From Cordilura impudica (lineage: Eukaryota > Arthropoda > Insecta > Diptera > Scathophagidae), in the NCBI GenBank assembly GCA_963682025.1, contig OY821519.1:71872525-71936524 (forward strand): 64,000 nt of DNA, given 5' to 3'. Made by a program: the position numbers and the translations under genes. The notes under the pieces are model-generated. The model saw only the letters and a list, made by a program, of their open reading frames with translations, was not told the origin of the DNA and did no database searches. Of this stretch, positions 1 to 10,367 are shown piece after piece (position 1 is the stretch's first letter; each line of letters starts with the position of its first letter).

Positions 1-421
1 TGCAAATTTGATAGCAAACATTTTTAGTTTTTTAGTAATACTAGTTAAATTTCTAGTGAATTTTACTATTTTGTTGCGTGTAAAAATTTTTTTGAGTGTA
101 AAAATTTTTTTGAGTGTAAGCATTAAAAAAATTTCATTATTACAAAAAATGTTTATAATAATTATTTAACTCCAAATATGACACTTTCTAATAAATAAAA
201 ATAAATAAAAAAAAACATATATCACGCTAAAAGTTAAAAAAAATCAAAAGTTAAACTTTGACCTAGAATTCCTTAAAAAGTACTCAATAAATTTAAATGA
301 AATTCACACTGAGTCAAGATCAACTATCTATCTATCTATTAAAAAAAACAGTACTAAAATATTTTGATCGGTTCAAAAGTTACAGAATTTTGGCCAATGA
401 AAAATGATTTTCAGCCACTGT
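1..421. other. AT-rich stretch, nothing recognised
   Basis: No coding or element similarity is visible. There is a short CTAT microsatellite near 327-340. The truncated mariner-type copy begins at about 422. Confidence 0.5.
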
Positions 422-1293
422 GCGCCGTCCTGTTGAAAACAAACGTTGCCAATATCCTCCTCTTCAATTTTTGTGAACAAAAATTCGTTCAACATGGCCC
501 GCGATCGCCGTTGGCTGTAGCGGCCACTCCTTGCTCATTTTCGAAGAAAAATGGCCCAATTATGCCTCTGGACCAAAATCCGCACCAAACAGTGACTCGT
601 TTTGGGTGTATCGGCTTTTCAATGTATGCGTGTGGGTTTTCTGTGCCCCAAATGCGACAATTTTGCTTGTTTACATACCCGCCAAGATCAAAATGAGCTT
701 CATCTGAAAAGATGATTTTTTTTGGCAAAATCGGCATCTTCTGTAAGTCGATCTCAGGCCCACTTAGCGAAGCGAAAACGCATTGGATGGTCAGTTGGCT
801 TCAACTCCTGAAACAATTGGACTTTGTATGGCGTCATACCAAGGTCTTTATGAAAATTCGTCTCAATGATGCCTCCGAAATGTTCAATTCTTGAGAACGA
901 CGGTGAATTGATGTTGATGGCGCTTCACGCACACTTTCTGCCACAGCAGCAATATTCTCGGGTGTACGCACTGTTTTCGGCTTTTCGCGCTTTGGTTTAT
1001 CGATGAGGATGCCAGTTTCTTTCACTTTTTTCACAAGATAACGAATATACGGAGCTGACGGTGCTTCTCTTCTTCCAAAATCCGTACGCAATTTTCGCAC
1101 ACATTCTGCAACATTACCATGATTTTCAAAGTAATGTCGCAATTTTTCCCAGCGTTGTTCAAGCGTATGCACAACCATATTCGTTCAGAGGAAGGATAAA
1201 ACTAATTATCTGTCAAATCAGACATGAGTTAAGTGTTACCATTCACGAAATAAGCACTAGTTGAAAAAAAAAAACGTTAGATGGCGGACCCTT
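422..1293 (-). mobile_element. Truncated Tc1/mariner-superfamily element, copy 1
   Basis: The right end keeps the terminal sequence GGCGGACCCTT followed by TA at 1294-1295, identical to the end of the copy at 16202-17510. The left side stops abruptly at about 422, inside the part of the transposase that carries the second catalytic aspartate. The third catalytic residue and the 3' terminal repeat are therefore gone. The sequence is collinear with copies 2 and 3 in this window. Confidence 0.9.
489..1178 (-). pseudogene. Broken mariner-type transposase, N-terminal two thirds
   Basis: Translation on the minus strand gives the N-terminal helix-turn-helix part from MVVHTLEQRW (ATG at 1176-1178). 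After a one-base loss near 850 (the copy-2 frame reads RILHKDL there) it continues in another frame with the first catalytic motif FSDEAHF and the block RVTVWCGFWSRGIIGPFFF. A four-base deletion near 505 breaks the frame again before NGDRYRAM. Compared with copy 2 about a quarter of the protein is missing at the C-terminus. It would have cut and pasted the element in the nucleus at TA sites. It cannot be active now. Confidence 0.88.
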
Positions 1294-1411
1294 TATAATA
1301 AAACATAACTTAATTTTATCTTTTATATATCATGTAAGATTGAATAAAACTTTCATAAAATTAGGGGTTACGTTTATTTGGTCAAATATTTGCGTAGTCT
1401 GAACGCACTTT

Positions 1412-1828
1412 AAGAATTGTCCTATAGGGATTATTTTTGGACTACTGATTAATGGAAATAATAAACACATACAAGCCCAATTTGAATCTTATGGCAATTT
1501 ATGTCGATTTCATAGGGGTCATTTGTATGGGGACTAGGTCTGAACATGGACCGAATTTCACCGATTTCAATAGCTGATAGAAGCTTATATAGCAAAACTC
1601 AATAACATATATTCATATTTGCGACCTGTAGTTTGATTTCAAGGTTTACATGGACACACAGACGGACGGACGGACGGACGGACGGACATCGCTAAATCGA
1701 CTCAAAAAGTGTTTCTGAGTTGATCGGTATAGTAAAAAGTGGGTCTAGGTCAAATTTTTTTGGTAGTTACACACAGCAACACAAAATTATTATACCCAAA
1801 CCACACATGGTGGTATAGTATATAAAAA
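1412..1828 (-). repeat. INE-1/DINE-1-like repeat, 5' part missing
   Basis: This copy contains the family landmarks: the motif TTATGGCAATTTATGTCGAT, a (GGAC)n run at 1662-1686, the block ATCGACTCA...TTTCTGAGT just after it, and the closing ACCACA..GTGGTATA hairpin near 1799-1816. Drosophila INE-1 has the same order on the opposite strand (TATACCC hairpin, GAGTCGAT, GTCC/GTCT track). The strand is given by that convention. The end with TCGGTCTAGACCGACTATA is absent. Confidence 0.8.
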
Positions 1829-2039
1829 GGTGTAGGAGAAATGTTAAAAATCTTAAACTTATTTAAATATTTAAAGATTCTGACGTTTTCTTTCTTTCAG
1901 AATAGAAAATGATTTTAGTGCTGGTCGTGAGTGAAAGAATATTTGTGAGAAATATTCTATGAATAAACTCGTAATTTCATTTTATGGCGCAGGCCCCAAA
2001 AAACGAGTCAAAGGAAGGATAATTTAATAGCCACAGAGT

Positions 2040-2470
2040 TTAAAAATGTCGAAATGTGCTACTTAAAGAGGTCAGTAACAATCTGAAAGTAAAACTATGT
2101 GCTCCAGGTGTTTCTCGACAAAAAATTGAGTCTGATCTTGGTTGTTATCGTCCTATGAGGAAACCCTGATATCAAAGAAAAATCGTCTGGTTAGCATTAA
2201 TCGTGCTAAAGAACGCATGAACTGGAATTAGAATACTGTTGGCAACTAGTGTTGGCGAAAAATTGAAATATGTGAACGGTCAAAAATTTGCCGATACCCA
2301 CACAGGACCAATGGTTTTGAGGGTTTTACTATAAAAACGTGATAAAATCGTTTGGTATTAGAATCATCCACTCCCAAGAACATGACCATCATTTATATCA
2401 CAGTGTTATTTTATAGTTTAAAGGTTTCCATTGTTAAGTCATCAGTATAAAAATTAATTCACCATTTTTT
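2040..2470 (+). pseudogene. Degenerate Tc1-like transposase fragment
   Basis: Across frames the DNA at about 2105-2225 reads APGVSRQKIESDLGCYRPMR, then KP, then ISKKNRLVSINRAKERMNW. This matches the usual Tc1-clade linker (..RPVRKP-L-[ST]KK-[HN]R..RL..AK.H..W) just before the first catalytic aspartate. Downstream similarity fades out and stops occur in every frame. The limits are approximate, and the assignment rests on this one block. Confidence 0.5.
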
Positions 2471-2889
2471 TTTTCTGAAGTCGTGTTAATAGTTCTTCTT
2501 TGTTAAATAAACAAAACATACAAATGTTTAAATTAATAAAAAAGATTTTAATTTCATGATCAAATTTTTTGGAATTTACCGTCCAAGTCATCAAAAATAT
2601 TTTTTGATAACAGTTTCTATTATATTGTCACTCACACTATATTTCTTATTGTTTATTTAAATATCATTATAGTTTATATAATTAATATAATAATTACGTT
2701 AACAACGTAGATATACCCGCTACTAGTAAATACATTTCAGAACTACAATTTTTGAGACATTACTTAAAGTATTGCAGTAAACAAAGTCATTTTGTAATTT
2801 ACGCATGAATTGAGTTTATTGCATTTTAAAGAAAAATATTGGAGAAATGTTATAAGTTTTAAATAAAATAAATTAAAACAAAATTTATT

Positions 2890-3560
2890 TCATCTCCACT
2901 CTACGTTTCGTTGACGGTTTTTCAACTTCATCAGGAGTGTATAAAAATATTTTTTTTTATTAATTTCTGGCGACATAAAATTAAAATAAAACAATATATC
3001 AACATAATGTGATATTAGTCTCAATAGTTTAACTTACGATTAATCCAAACTTACATTGTCAGGTTATTATTATTTAATAAATTTAAAGATAGGTATGAAC
3101 TTAATTTTTAAATTTTTTGTTTTTAATTCAAATATAACTTCGTCCAAGAGATTGTCTTGTATTATATCTGCAATAGTAGGGGATAAAGGGTTACCCATTG
3201 GCATACCATATGTTTGATGGAAAAATTTTTTTTTGGCGTAAGTAAAATAGTTGTTATCGACTAAGCAAAACTGAAGTATTTTTAAAAAATCTTTTGTAAT
3301 GTTTAAGAACTTTTGCCAATAACCTTTTCTTTTAAATTCTTTTCAGAAGTTGAGGAAAAAAGTTAATTAATTTTGCAAATTCATTATTAGATCGAAAGAC
3401 CTGCTTCTGGATTTTATCTGTCTGCTTCTTTTTCTAAAACTGCTTTTAACATTTCTTGTTTAAAATTGCTGTATAGTAGATTAGTAGGATATCTAATAGA
3501 AACACTAAAAATTACTTTTAAGTTTTTATCCTGCATAACCTAAAACTTTTTAAGATATGT
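2890..3560 (-). mobile_element. Penelope-like element fragment (RT plus hammerhead-bearing tail)
   Basis: The minus strand from about 3350 to 3062 has one open frame reading DFLKILQFCLVDNNYFTYA, then HQTYGMPMGNPLSP and TIADIIQDNLLDEV. The core (T/F)GMPMGNPLSP..ADI is the characteristic motif-4 region of Penelope-like RTs. Weaker RT similarity continues up to about 3560 (VSIRYPTNLL corresponds to the usual VSLFTNIP). A hammerhead-like motif follows downstream at 2897-2939. The YADD block and the GIY-YIG endonuclease are not present. 5' and 3' limits are uncertain. Confidence 0.7.
2897..2939 (-). ncRNA. Minimal type-I hammerhead-like ribozyme motif at PLE end
   Basis: On the minus strand, CACTC (2935-2939) can pair with GAGTG (2897-2901) as stem I. 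The core CTGATGA is at 2928-2934. Stem II is GTTG (2923-2926) with CAAC (2910-2913). GAAA is at 2906-2909, followed by CG then TA, which would be a two-base self-complementary stem III and a UA cleavage site. One extra A lies between the core and stem II. Penelope-like elements are known to carry such minimal hammerheads that act as dimers. Activity here is inferred. Confidence 0.6.
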
Positions 3561-4104
3561 TTTCGCACGTCTCTTCGACCACACCTGACAGTCGCACTGT
3601 AGCTGAAATTTTGATTTCATTGGCCAAAATTCAAAAGTATTTTGTCACCGATTTTTAAAATTGTAAAGTCATTTTGTAGCGACGAGCAATATATCCAGAT
3701 TAAGGTAGCCAAACAATTAGGGTAAACTATTGCTAATCTCAGAAAGAGGTGATTTTTTTTGTTTTTTTTATCAATAATAAACGGTTCTACTACTCGCAAG
3801 TTATCATCGATAATAACCTGCGGTCCTTTTGACAAGGTTGGTACGTTTGTAGGCTTTAGTTGTTGTACCGTTTAATATTAGGGGCGTTATGAAATATTTA
3901 TTAGACTACTATATTTTTGTCAAATTTAAAATTTAGTAGAATAGAACTTATAGGAAACAAAGGGGAACAGGAAATGTAAACCACCTTGGATAAAGGTGAA
4001 AGTGTCCTCCTTAACCCTATATATACTTTTGCACCCGTGACGATCCGTGGGTAGAACACTTTTTTGATTTTAATGAAATTACTCAAAAAAATTTCATATT
4101 AGGT
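3561..4104. other. Unassigned AT-rich DNA
   Basis: No confident feature. It may include the degraded upstream part of the Penelope-like element. Weak minus-strand frames at 3617-3835 and 3901-4086 show no recognisable motif. Confidence 0.3.
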
Positions 4105-5262
4105 TAGGGTGGCCCTTAATAAAAAAAAGTGTTCAAACTCCCGGTCTCACCCCCTAGAAATATGCCAATAGCAAAAAAAAAAACTGAGAAATACAAATTT
4201 TTGGGTCTATCAAAAAAAATTTAGGCTGAAAATTTCAAGTGTGTTAATATGGGGAAAATATGACTTTTTTCGGATTTTATGAAAATTTCGTTCTATAGTT
4301 TAATTTTTTCGACAAGTTGTTATAAGAATCGATATCAATACTAAATTATCTTTTCAAAAAGCTATATAACTTCAAAATTGAATAAAAACTCGCCAATAAA
4401 TAAAAAATGCCCCAGACCACTTTTGTGCCAAAAACTCTAGGTCATGAAATGTGATGAACATTTTTTCAATTTTAACAAATTGATTAAAGCCGTAATTTTG
4501 TTTTGGTATCTATACCTATAAGTACTCAGATATGGAGTTTTCTTTTTTTTTTTTTACCACGGTGTTAACCTATTGCAAAATGAGACCAAATATGGATTTT
4601 TTTGATAAAATTTTGAAAACATTTTTTTTAAGTTTTAAAAAATTTTCTTAAACAAAATTTCAAAAAATGGCTGGCACTTTAAGGTTTTGTTAAATATATG
4701 AATATTACTGAATATTTCACAAAAACTTATTTTTCTCCAAATCCGCAAAAAAAATTCTTTGTAAAAAAAAATCTGGCAGAGGAATTTACTTGAAGATTCA
4801 CGCAGTTAAGCTCTAACATATATTTAACAAAACTTTAAAGTGCCAGATCCATTTTTTGAAATTTTGTTAAAGAAAATTTTTTAAAACTTAAAAAAGAGTT
4901 TTAAAAATTGTATCAAAAAATTTTTCCATCTTTGATATCATTTCGCAACATGGTAATAAAATAATACTTCATATCTGAGTACTTATACATAGGTATAGAG
5001 ACCAAAATAAATTATTGTTTTAATCAATTTGTTAAAGTAGAAAAAGTGTTCATCACATTTCATGACCTGGAGTTTTTTGGCATAAAAGTGGTCAGGGGCA
5101 ATTGTTATTTTTGGCTAGTTTTTATTCGATTTTGAAGTTATATACCTTTCTGGAAAGATAATTTAGTATTTATATCGATTTATATAACAACTTGTCGAAA
5201 AAATTAACTACAGAACGAAATTTTCGTAAAATCTGGAAAAAGTCATATTTCCCCCATATAAA
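4105..5262. mobile_element. hAT-type non-autonomous element with long inverted arms, copy 1
   Basis: It starts TAGGGTGGCCC at 4105. The two arms are inverted copies of each other: for example AGTACTCAGATATG near 4513 against CATATCTGAGTACT near 4970, and TGGCACTTTAAGG near 4672 against CTTTAAAGTGCCA near 4834. The outer ~150 bp of the left arm has no counterpart on the right, where the next element begins. The second copy, at 58501-59339, has an 8-bp target duplication, which is why I assign it to hAT. There is no coding capacity. Confidence 0.65.
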
Positions 5263-7036
5263 CACTAGGGTGACATCGTTTGTATGAAAAAAAATTTGGT
5301 CGAATTTTGAGGTGTATGGGTCGTATTATTTTGGCACTGGATCTAAAACTTTAGTGCGCAAAATTTCAGCCAAATCTGACAATGCTTTCTGGACGCGAAT
5401 TGAGTTCAAAAGTTCAAATATGCATTTATATGTAAAAATTATCAAAAAAAAATTATTTTTCGCAAATATTTTGATATTAATAATTGCGTTTCAATTAAAT
5501 TAATTAATAAACCATAATCTAGAATAAATTATCTTTCTAATAAAACAACCAAATCTATTATCGGTTGAAAACAGCCAAGTTATATCAAGTTCCCCAGGCA
5601 ATAAATGCGCCGCAGAACACTTGATTAAGAAAATCGAGTTCACATTTTTTAAAAACACTGAAATAATTTACAACAACAACATTTTTGCATTCTTTTGATT
5701 CCAAAATGAGCTTATGTAAAGTATTTTGCATCTCGTCTGTTGTTATGCCGTTCTATGTTAATGCCAAAATGGTACGCATTTTTTAGCTCTATTTCAAAAT
5801 CTCAATTTTACTTTTTCAAAAACTTTGTTCAAGAAATTTTCCGATATTAACGATTGGACTCAAAAGTCTTATTAGCATAATATGTGTGATTAAAAATTCA
5901 AAATATTTTAGGTATCCTGATCTTAATTTGGCAAGGGCAGCGTTGTAATATCAGCGCATTTGAAGAAAAATTTGATTTTTCATACTTTTTCAACTTTTAG
6001 GCAACACATTTTTGGTGCTTTTATATTACAAATATCCTTTGTCCTTTGTCCTTTTCAAATATCCTGTCTCAATCTTGTAAATTAAGGTTGAAATGAAATA
6101 CTATAAACTGTCCCTCTTTAAGATCAAAAGTCAAATTTAAGGAGATTTACATTTTTTTTAAAACAAAATATCGAAATAATATTTCGATAAAACTTGTTGA
6201 TAATATTTTAATAATTCTAAAAAATAAAATATAACCCGTGGGGTACTCTTGATGTCAAATTGACTCTTTATGAAAATCTATAAATATTTTTTCATGATTT
6301 TTTTGAAAAAAACAAATTTAATGTATTCATCAAATTCCTCAAATTTATTCGTTATTTTATGAAAATATGTAGATTAGTTAGTTTTTATATTTAGTACAGT
6401 ATAAACATATGTGTATATACATATGTCCCAAAATGTGTCCTAGTTTTAATTTTTTTTTTCAGAATTATTATATTCATACTTATAAAGGTATATCGAGGGC
6501 TTATATTCAAAAAGTGCTATCTGCAATTGACAGCAATATTAAACTTTGATTTCAAACTGTTCTCTGATATAACTGTCAAATATAATATTAATTTTGTTAT
6601 CATACATGATTTGCACGACTATTTCTTGTTGTAGCGAATCGATCGACAAATACTTTCAGATCTTATTAATAAATTGGTTTTACACGCTCTCTTTTAAATA
6701 ATTATTGATGCACTTTATGAATATATAAAAACTAATGAATCTACTTATTTTCATAAAATAACGAATAAATTTGAGGAATTTTATGAATACATTAAATTTG
6801 TTTTATTTAAAAAAATCCAGATGAAGAAAATATTTATTGATTTTCAAAAAGGAGTCAATTTGACATCAAGAGTAACCCATTGATTAATTTCAGAAAATAA
6901 GTCCAGAATATTATTTTTCTAGAATTATTGAAATATTATCAACAAGTTTTATCGAAATCTTTCCGCAAATATATATTGTTTCGATATTTTGTTTTAAAAA
7001 TACGTAAATCTCCTTAAATTTGACTTTTGACCTTAA

Positions 7037-9129
7037 CACGTTCGCCACTCACCAATTTTTCGCGCTTTCAATAAAAACTCACCAAAAAAAAAATGTGTCA
7101 CATATATGTGACACGAGTTTTCTAAACAATTTTATTAAGAGAAACTGCGTGTTACGTATATGTGATATACATAAAAGTCACATGTAAGTGACATGAGTTT
7201 TGTGAAGACTTGGTGTCACATATGTGAGTCACAAAATGGTTTGATTTATATCAATTAAACAGAAATTTAAAAAATTTTATTATTATATATTCTAAAATTC
7301 TATTATTTATTACATATGTATACACTTTATTGGTTGTGCTAAATTTTGAAACATGGATATGGGCATAATCCGATTACATCACCCTCTTTGTGTCTGCAGG
7401 CTGCACATATATACACTCGGTTGCGGTCGTTTTCTTGAAGTCTTACATCTGGAAAATGACCACCAGTAGATGTACTGGCTGTTACTTCATGCGATGATCT
7501 TTGTGTTGGAGTCTCGGCCAAATATGCTTTTATATTCCTTTCTCCAAATGGCAATAGTGTTATGGGATTATCAACATTTATTTTGTTATAAATCCAGCAG
7601 GCATTACAAAGTGATATGTCTATCAGGTGCAAAAAAAATTTCATATACTAGCGAATTGATCGACTGGAGCAGGCATAATATGACACGATTTGATCTGATC
7701 GATCGATACCTGACATGTATTATAGTCAACAACCATTTTCGGTTTGAGTGTACTTTCTCCTCTCTTTGATGTTGTGTTAACCATGTCAGAATTATGCTTT
7801 GTAGAAATCATAAGTACGTCCCGTTTGTCTGTCCATTTTAAAACAATAACGCCTTTTGCGTTACGCCTCCATGCTGTTGTTCCTCTGGTGTGCTTACTTT
7901 TTATAACATAAGTGGGATTACGTTTTCTATTTGCTCCTAAGGTTCCAAATATTCTGCCTGATTTACGCTATTGTAATAGTTGTCAATATAAAGTGTGTGT
8001 CCCTTTTCAGCATTAATTAATTAATTCAGCATTAATTTAGCTACCAGTCCAAATGAATGTCCTTTTTCATTGTAAACGGTAGCTTTTCCAGTGTAAACAG
8101 CCATAATATTTATTAAAAATCCATCTGGATTACATAGTTCGTAAAACTTAAATCCGTATTTATGTCTCTTGTTCGGAATAAACTGCCGAAATAAAAGTCC
8201 GAAATAAAAGTCCTCTCCAAAAAAGATGAGCTTCATTCAAAGACAAATTTTGCGGGGGACTGTAGATTTTGTTTATATTTTGAAGAATATGTTTTACGAC
8301 ATTTTTAATTTTGTGTAGACGGTCAGATTTATCACATTGTTCAGGGAAATAGAAACCCATACAACGAAGTATGTTTTCAAACTTTATGCGACTCATAGTT
8401 GTACCAAAAATACTTTGAAAATAAAGCGGATCTTTGCTCCAAAACAGTATAATTTCCGGCTTTTTATTAAGGGCATTGTAATAGGCAAAGCAATTACCTT
8501 TTTTATTTCCTCAACTTTCACATAATTTCATCTAAGAAGATTAGACTTTGCGCTTAGTTTCTTATTTTTAGACATATAATTAGCGCGTGCATTTGTTCAC
8601 AAAATAATTTTCTTCACTAACTTGTCAATAAAAATCTGCATAAAATAATCTATTGGTTTTGCATTGCGTGGTAACTGAATCTGGGGCAAAGCTGCTTCCA
8701 GAGTCTTCAAAATTTATATAACTTTCACAGGAATTCAGAATAGTCTCAACAATTTCCTCTACAGAAACAAGTTTTTTCTAGGACACTTTTACAAAATAGT
8801 ATCTTCTTCTATTGCTATTGTGACATGAATGAACTATTAAAAGCGCATTTAAAGTTAGTTTTCATATAAATTAGCAAATAACAAAATTTTGGGGAATATC
8901 TGAAAAAAAACGAAATTTTAATATAACTGCTTAGCACATCCACAAACTACAGCACTCATATACATCTGACACCTTGCCAGAGACCAAACCATACAAGAAA
9001 AATGCTTCCTACAAACTTTCGTGAAATAAAAGCTTAATACAATGTTATAATTATGCGACACATATATGTGACATGAGTTTTTATGAAAACTTCCACGTCA
9101 CATATATGTGACGCTGAGTGGCGAACGTG
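7037..9129 (-). mobile_element. piggyBac-superfamily element 1, TTAA duplication
   Basis: The element is flanked by TTAA at 7033-7036 and 9130-9133. Its ends are a 15-bp inverted repeat, CACGTTCGCCACTCA. Palindromic subterminal motifs built on GTCACATATATGTGAC occur at 7095-7114 and 9096-9113, with a variant near 9057-9074. The flanking arm sequence is continuous across one TTAA, as shown by the intact inverted copy near 6085-6130. The length of 2,093 bp is normal for piggyBac. The transposase on the minus strand is broken. Confidence 0.9.
7339..8396 (-). pseudogene. Broken piggyBac transposase
   Basis: The minus strand reads, in order: MSRIKFENILRCMGFYFPEQ (from 8396), SPPQNLSLNEAHLFWRG, then FIPNKRHKYGFKFYELCNPD and ..INIMAVYTGKA, which is the region around the first catalytic residue. 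The usual DE of that motif reads NE here, so the first catalytic aspartate looks lost. After frameshifts the C-terminal part, 7644-7339, ends in a cysteine-rich tail (YICAACRHKEGDVIGLCPYP), as in the CXXC domain that binds element ends. At least two frame breaks separate the halves. It is not functional. Confidence 0.85.
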
Positions 9130-10009
9130 TTAAAGAGGGACAGTTTGTATTTTTTCAATTTAACCTTAATTTACAAGATTAAGAACTTATATCAGGTAGT
9201 ATAATATTTTGATAAAATATATTTGAAATATGAAAACACCAAAAAGATGTAGCCTAAAAGTTGAAAAATATGAAAAATCATATTTTTCTTCAAATACACT
9301 GAAATAAAACCGCTGTCCTCACTAAATTAAGAACAGGATATCTAAAATATTTGTCATTTTTAATCACGTATATTTTTCTAGTGAGACCTTCGAGTTCAAT
9401 CGTTGATTTCTGAAAATTTCTTGAACACAATTTTTGAAAAAGTAAAATTGGAGATTTTGAAATAGAGCTAAAAAATACATATCGTTTTGACATTAATTTA
9501 GAACGTCATAACAATAGGCGAGACGCAAAATACTTTATATAAGTTAATTTTGAAATCAAGAGAATGCAAAAATATTGTTATTGTAAATAATTTCAATGTC
9601 TTTAAAAATGTGAGCTCGATTTTCTTAATCAAGTGGTGTGCGGCGCATTTATTGCCTGGGGAACTTGATATAACTTGGCTGTTTTTCAACTGATAATAGA
9701 TTTTGTTATTTTATTAGAAAGATAATTTAGTCTGTAGTATGGTTTATTAATTAGTTTAATTAAAGCGCAATTACTAATATCAAAAGTTTTGTGAAAAATG
9801 ATTTTTTTTCGATAATTTTTACATATAAATTCATATTTGAACTTTGAACTCAATGCCCGTCCAGAAAGCATTGTCGGATTTGGCTCAAATTTTGCGCACT
9901 AAAGTTTTAGATCCAGTTTCACAATAATCTAATCCGCACGTCTTGAAATTCAAAAAAAAATATATATATATACATTTTGTGTAATAAAATCTTGTTTTAT
10001 CTACTAAGT

Positions 10010-10232
10010 AGGGGGAAAATAGCTCTTTCGCCTTTTAAAGCTTTTTCAATGGGTTGGAGAACATGGTTTTTGAGTGATAGATCCTTATCAAATTTGGGCC
10101 AATATTTAATGCCCACATATTACTTTCTAAAGTGCCTATTAGGTCCGAAAGCTCGCCCGTTTTCAGTCGGCGCCTGTTTCTGTATTTTCTTCGCAATTTC
10201 TAGCTTGGCCACCTCAATTGGTTGAACATTTT
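10010..10232 (-). pseudogene. Unidentified broken open frame
   Basis: The minus strand encodes QPIEVAKLEIAKKIQKQAPT, then ENGRAFGPNRHFRK, then after a stop in another frame YVGIKYWPKFDKDLSLKNHV. The composition looks protein-like rather than random AT-rich DNA, but I do not recognise the family. It lies between the palindromic element and the jockey-type retrotransposon, so it may be part of another element. Confidence 0.25.
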
Positions 10233-10367
10233 TTGTTTAAAGTCTGTAAATTAATATTTTACTCTTGTAAGTGTCGAGTAGACTCATCCAGAATGTAATC
10301 TAGCTCTATTTTGATATTGATTGGATTGAGACATTTTAAAGGAACAATTTTTTTCATGTTCACATAT

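Larger units (their letters stand above)
5263..9970. mobile_element. Large palindromic (foldback-like) element, interrupted by piggyBac
   Basis: The outer left arm from about 5290 to 6130 is repeated inverted at about 9130-9960. Landmarks are ATCTAAAACTTTAGTGCGC at 5341 and its complement near 9895, and TCCCCAGGCAATAAATGCG near 5590 and its complement near 9645. The inner left arm, about 6130-6400, is inverted at about 6715-7036. Removing the 2.1-kb piggyBac leaves a ~2.6-kb near-perfect palindrome with a ~310-bp loop. The left end reads TAGGGTGAC. The right end is decayed and I could not find a target duplication. There is no recognisable coding content. Confidence 0.7.

Noticed and set aside
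1662..1686. (GGAC)n arrays at several places as possible CRISPR or satellite arrays
   Set aside because: They are short microsatellite tracks inside INE-1-like repeats, with no spacers.
7470..7769. 99-codon plus-strand frame
   Set aside because: It is antisense to the piggyBac transposase remnant.
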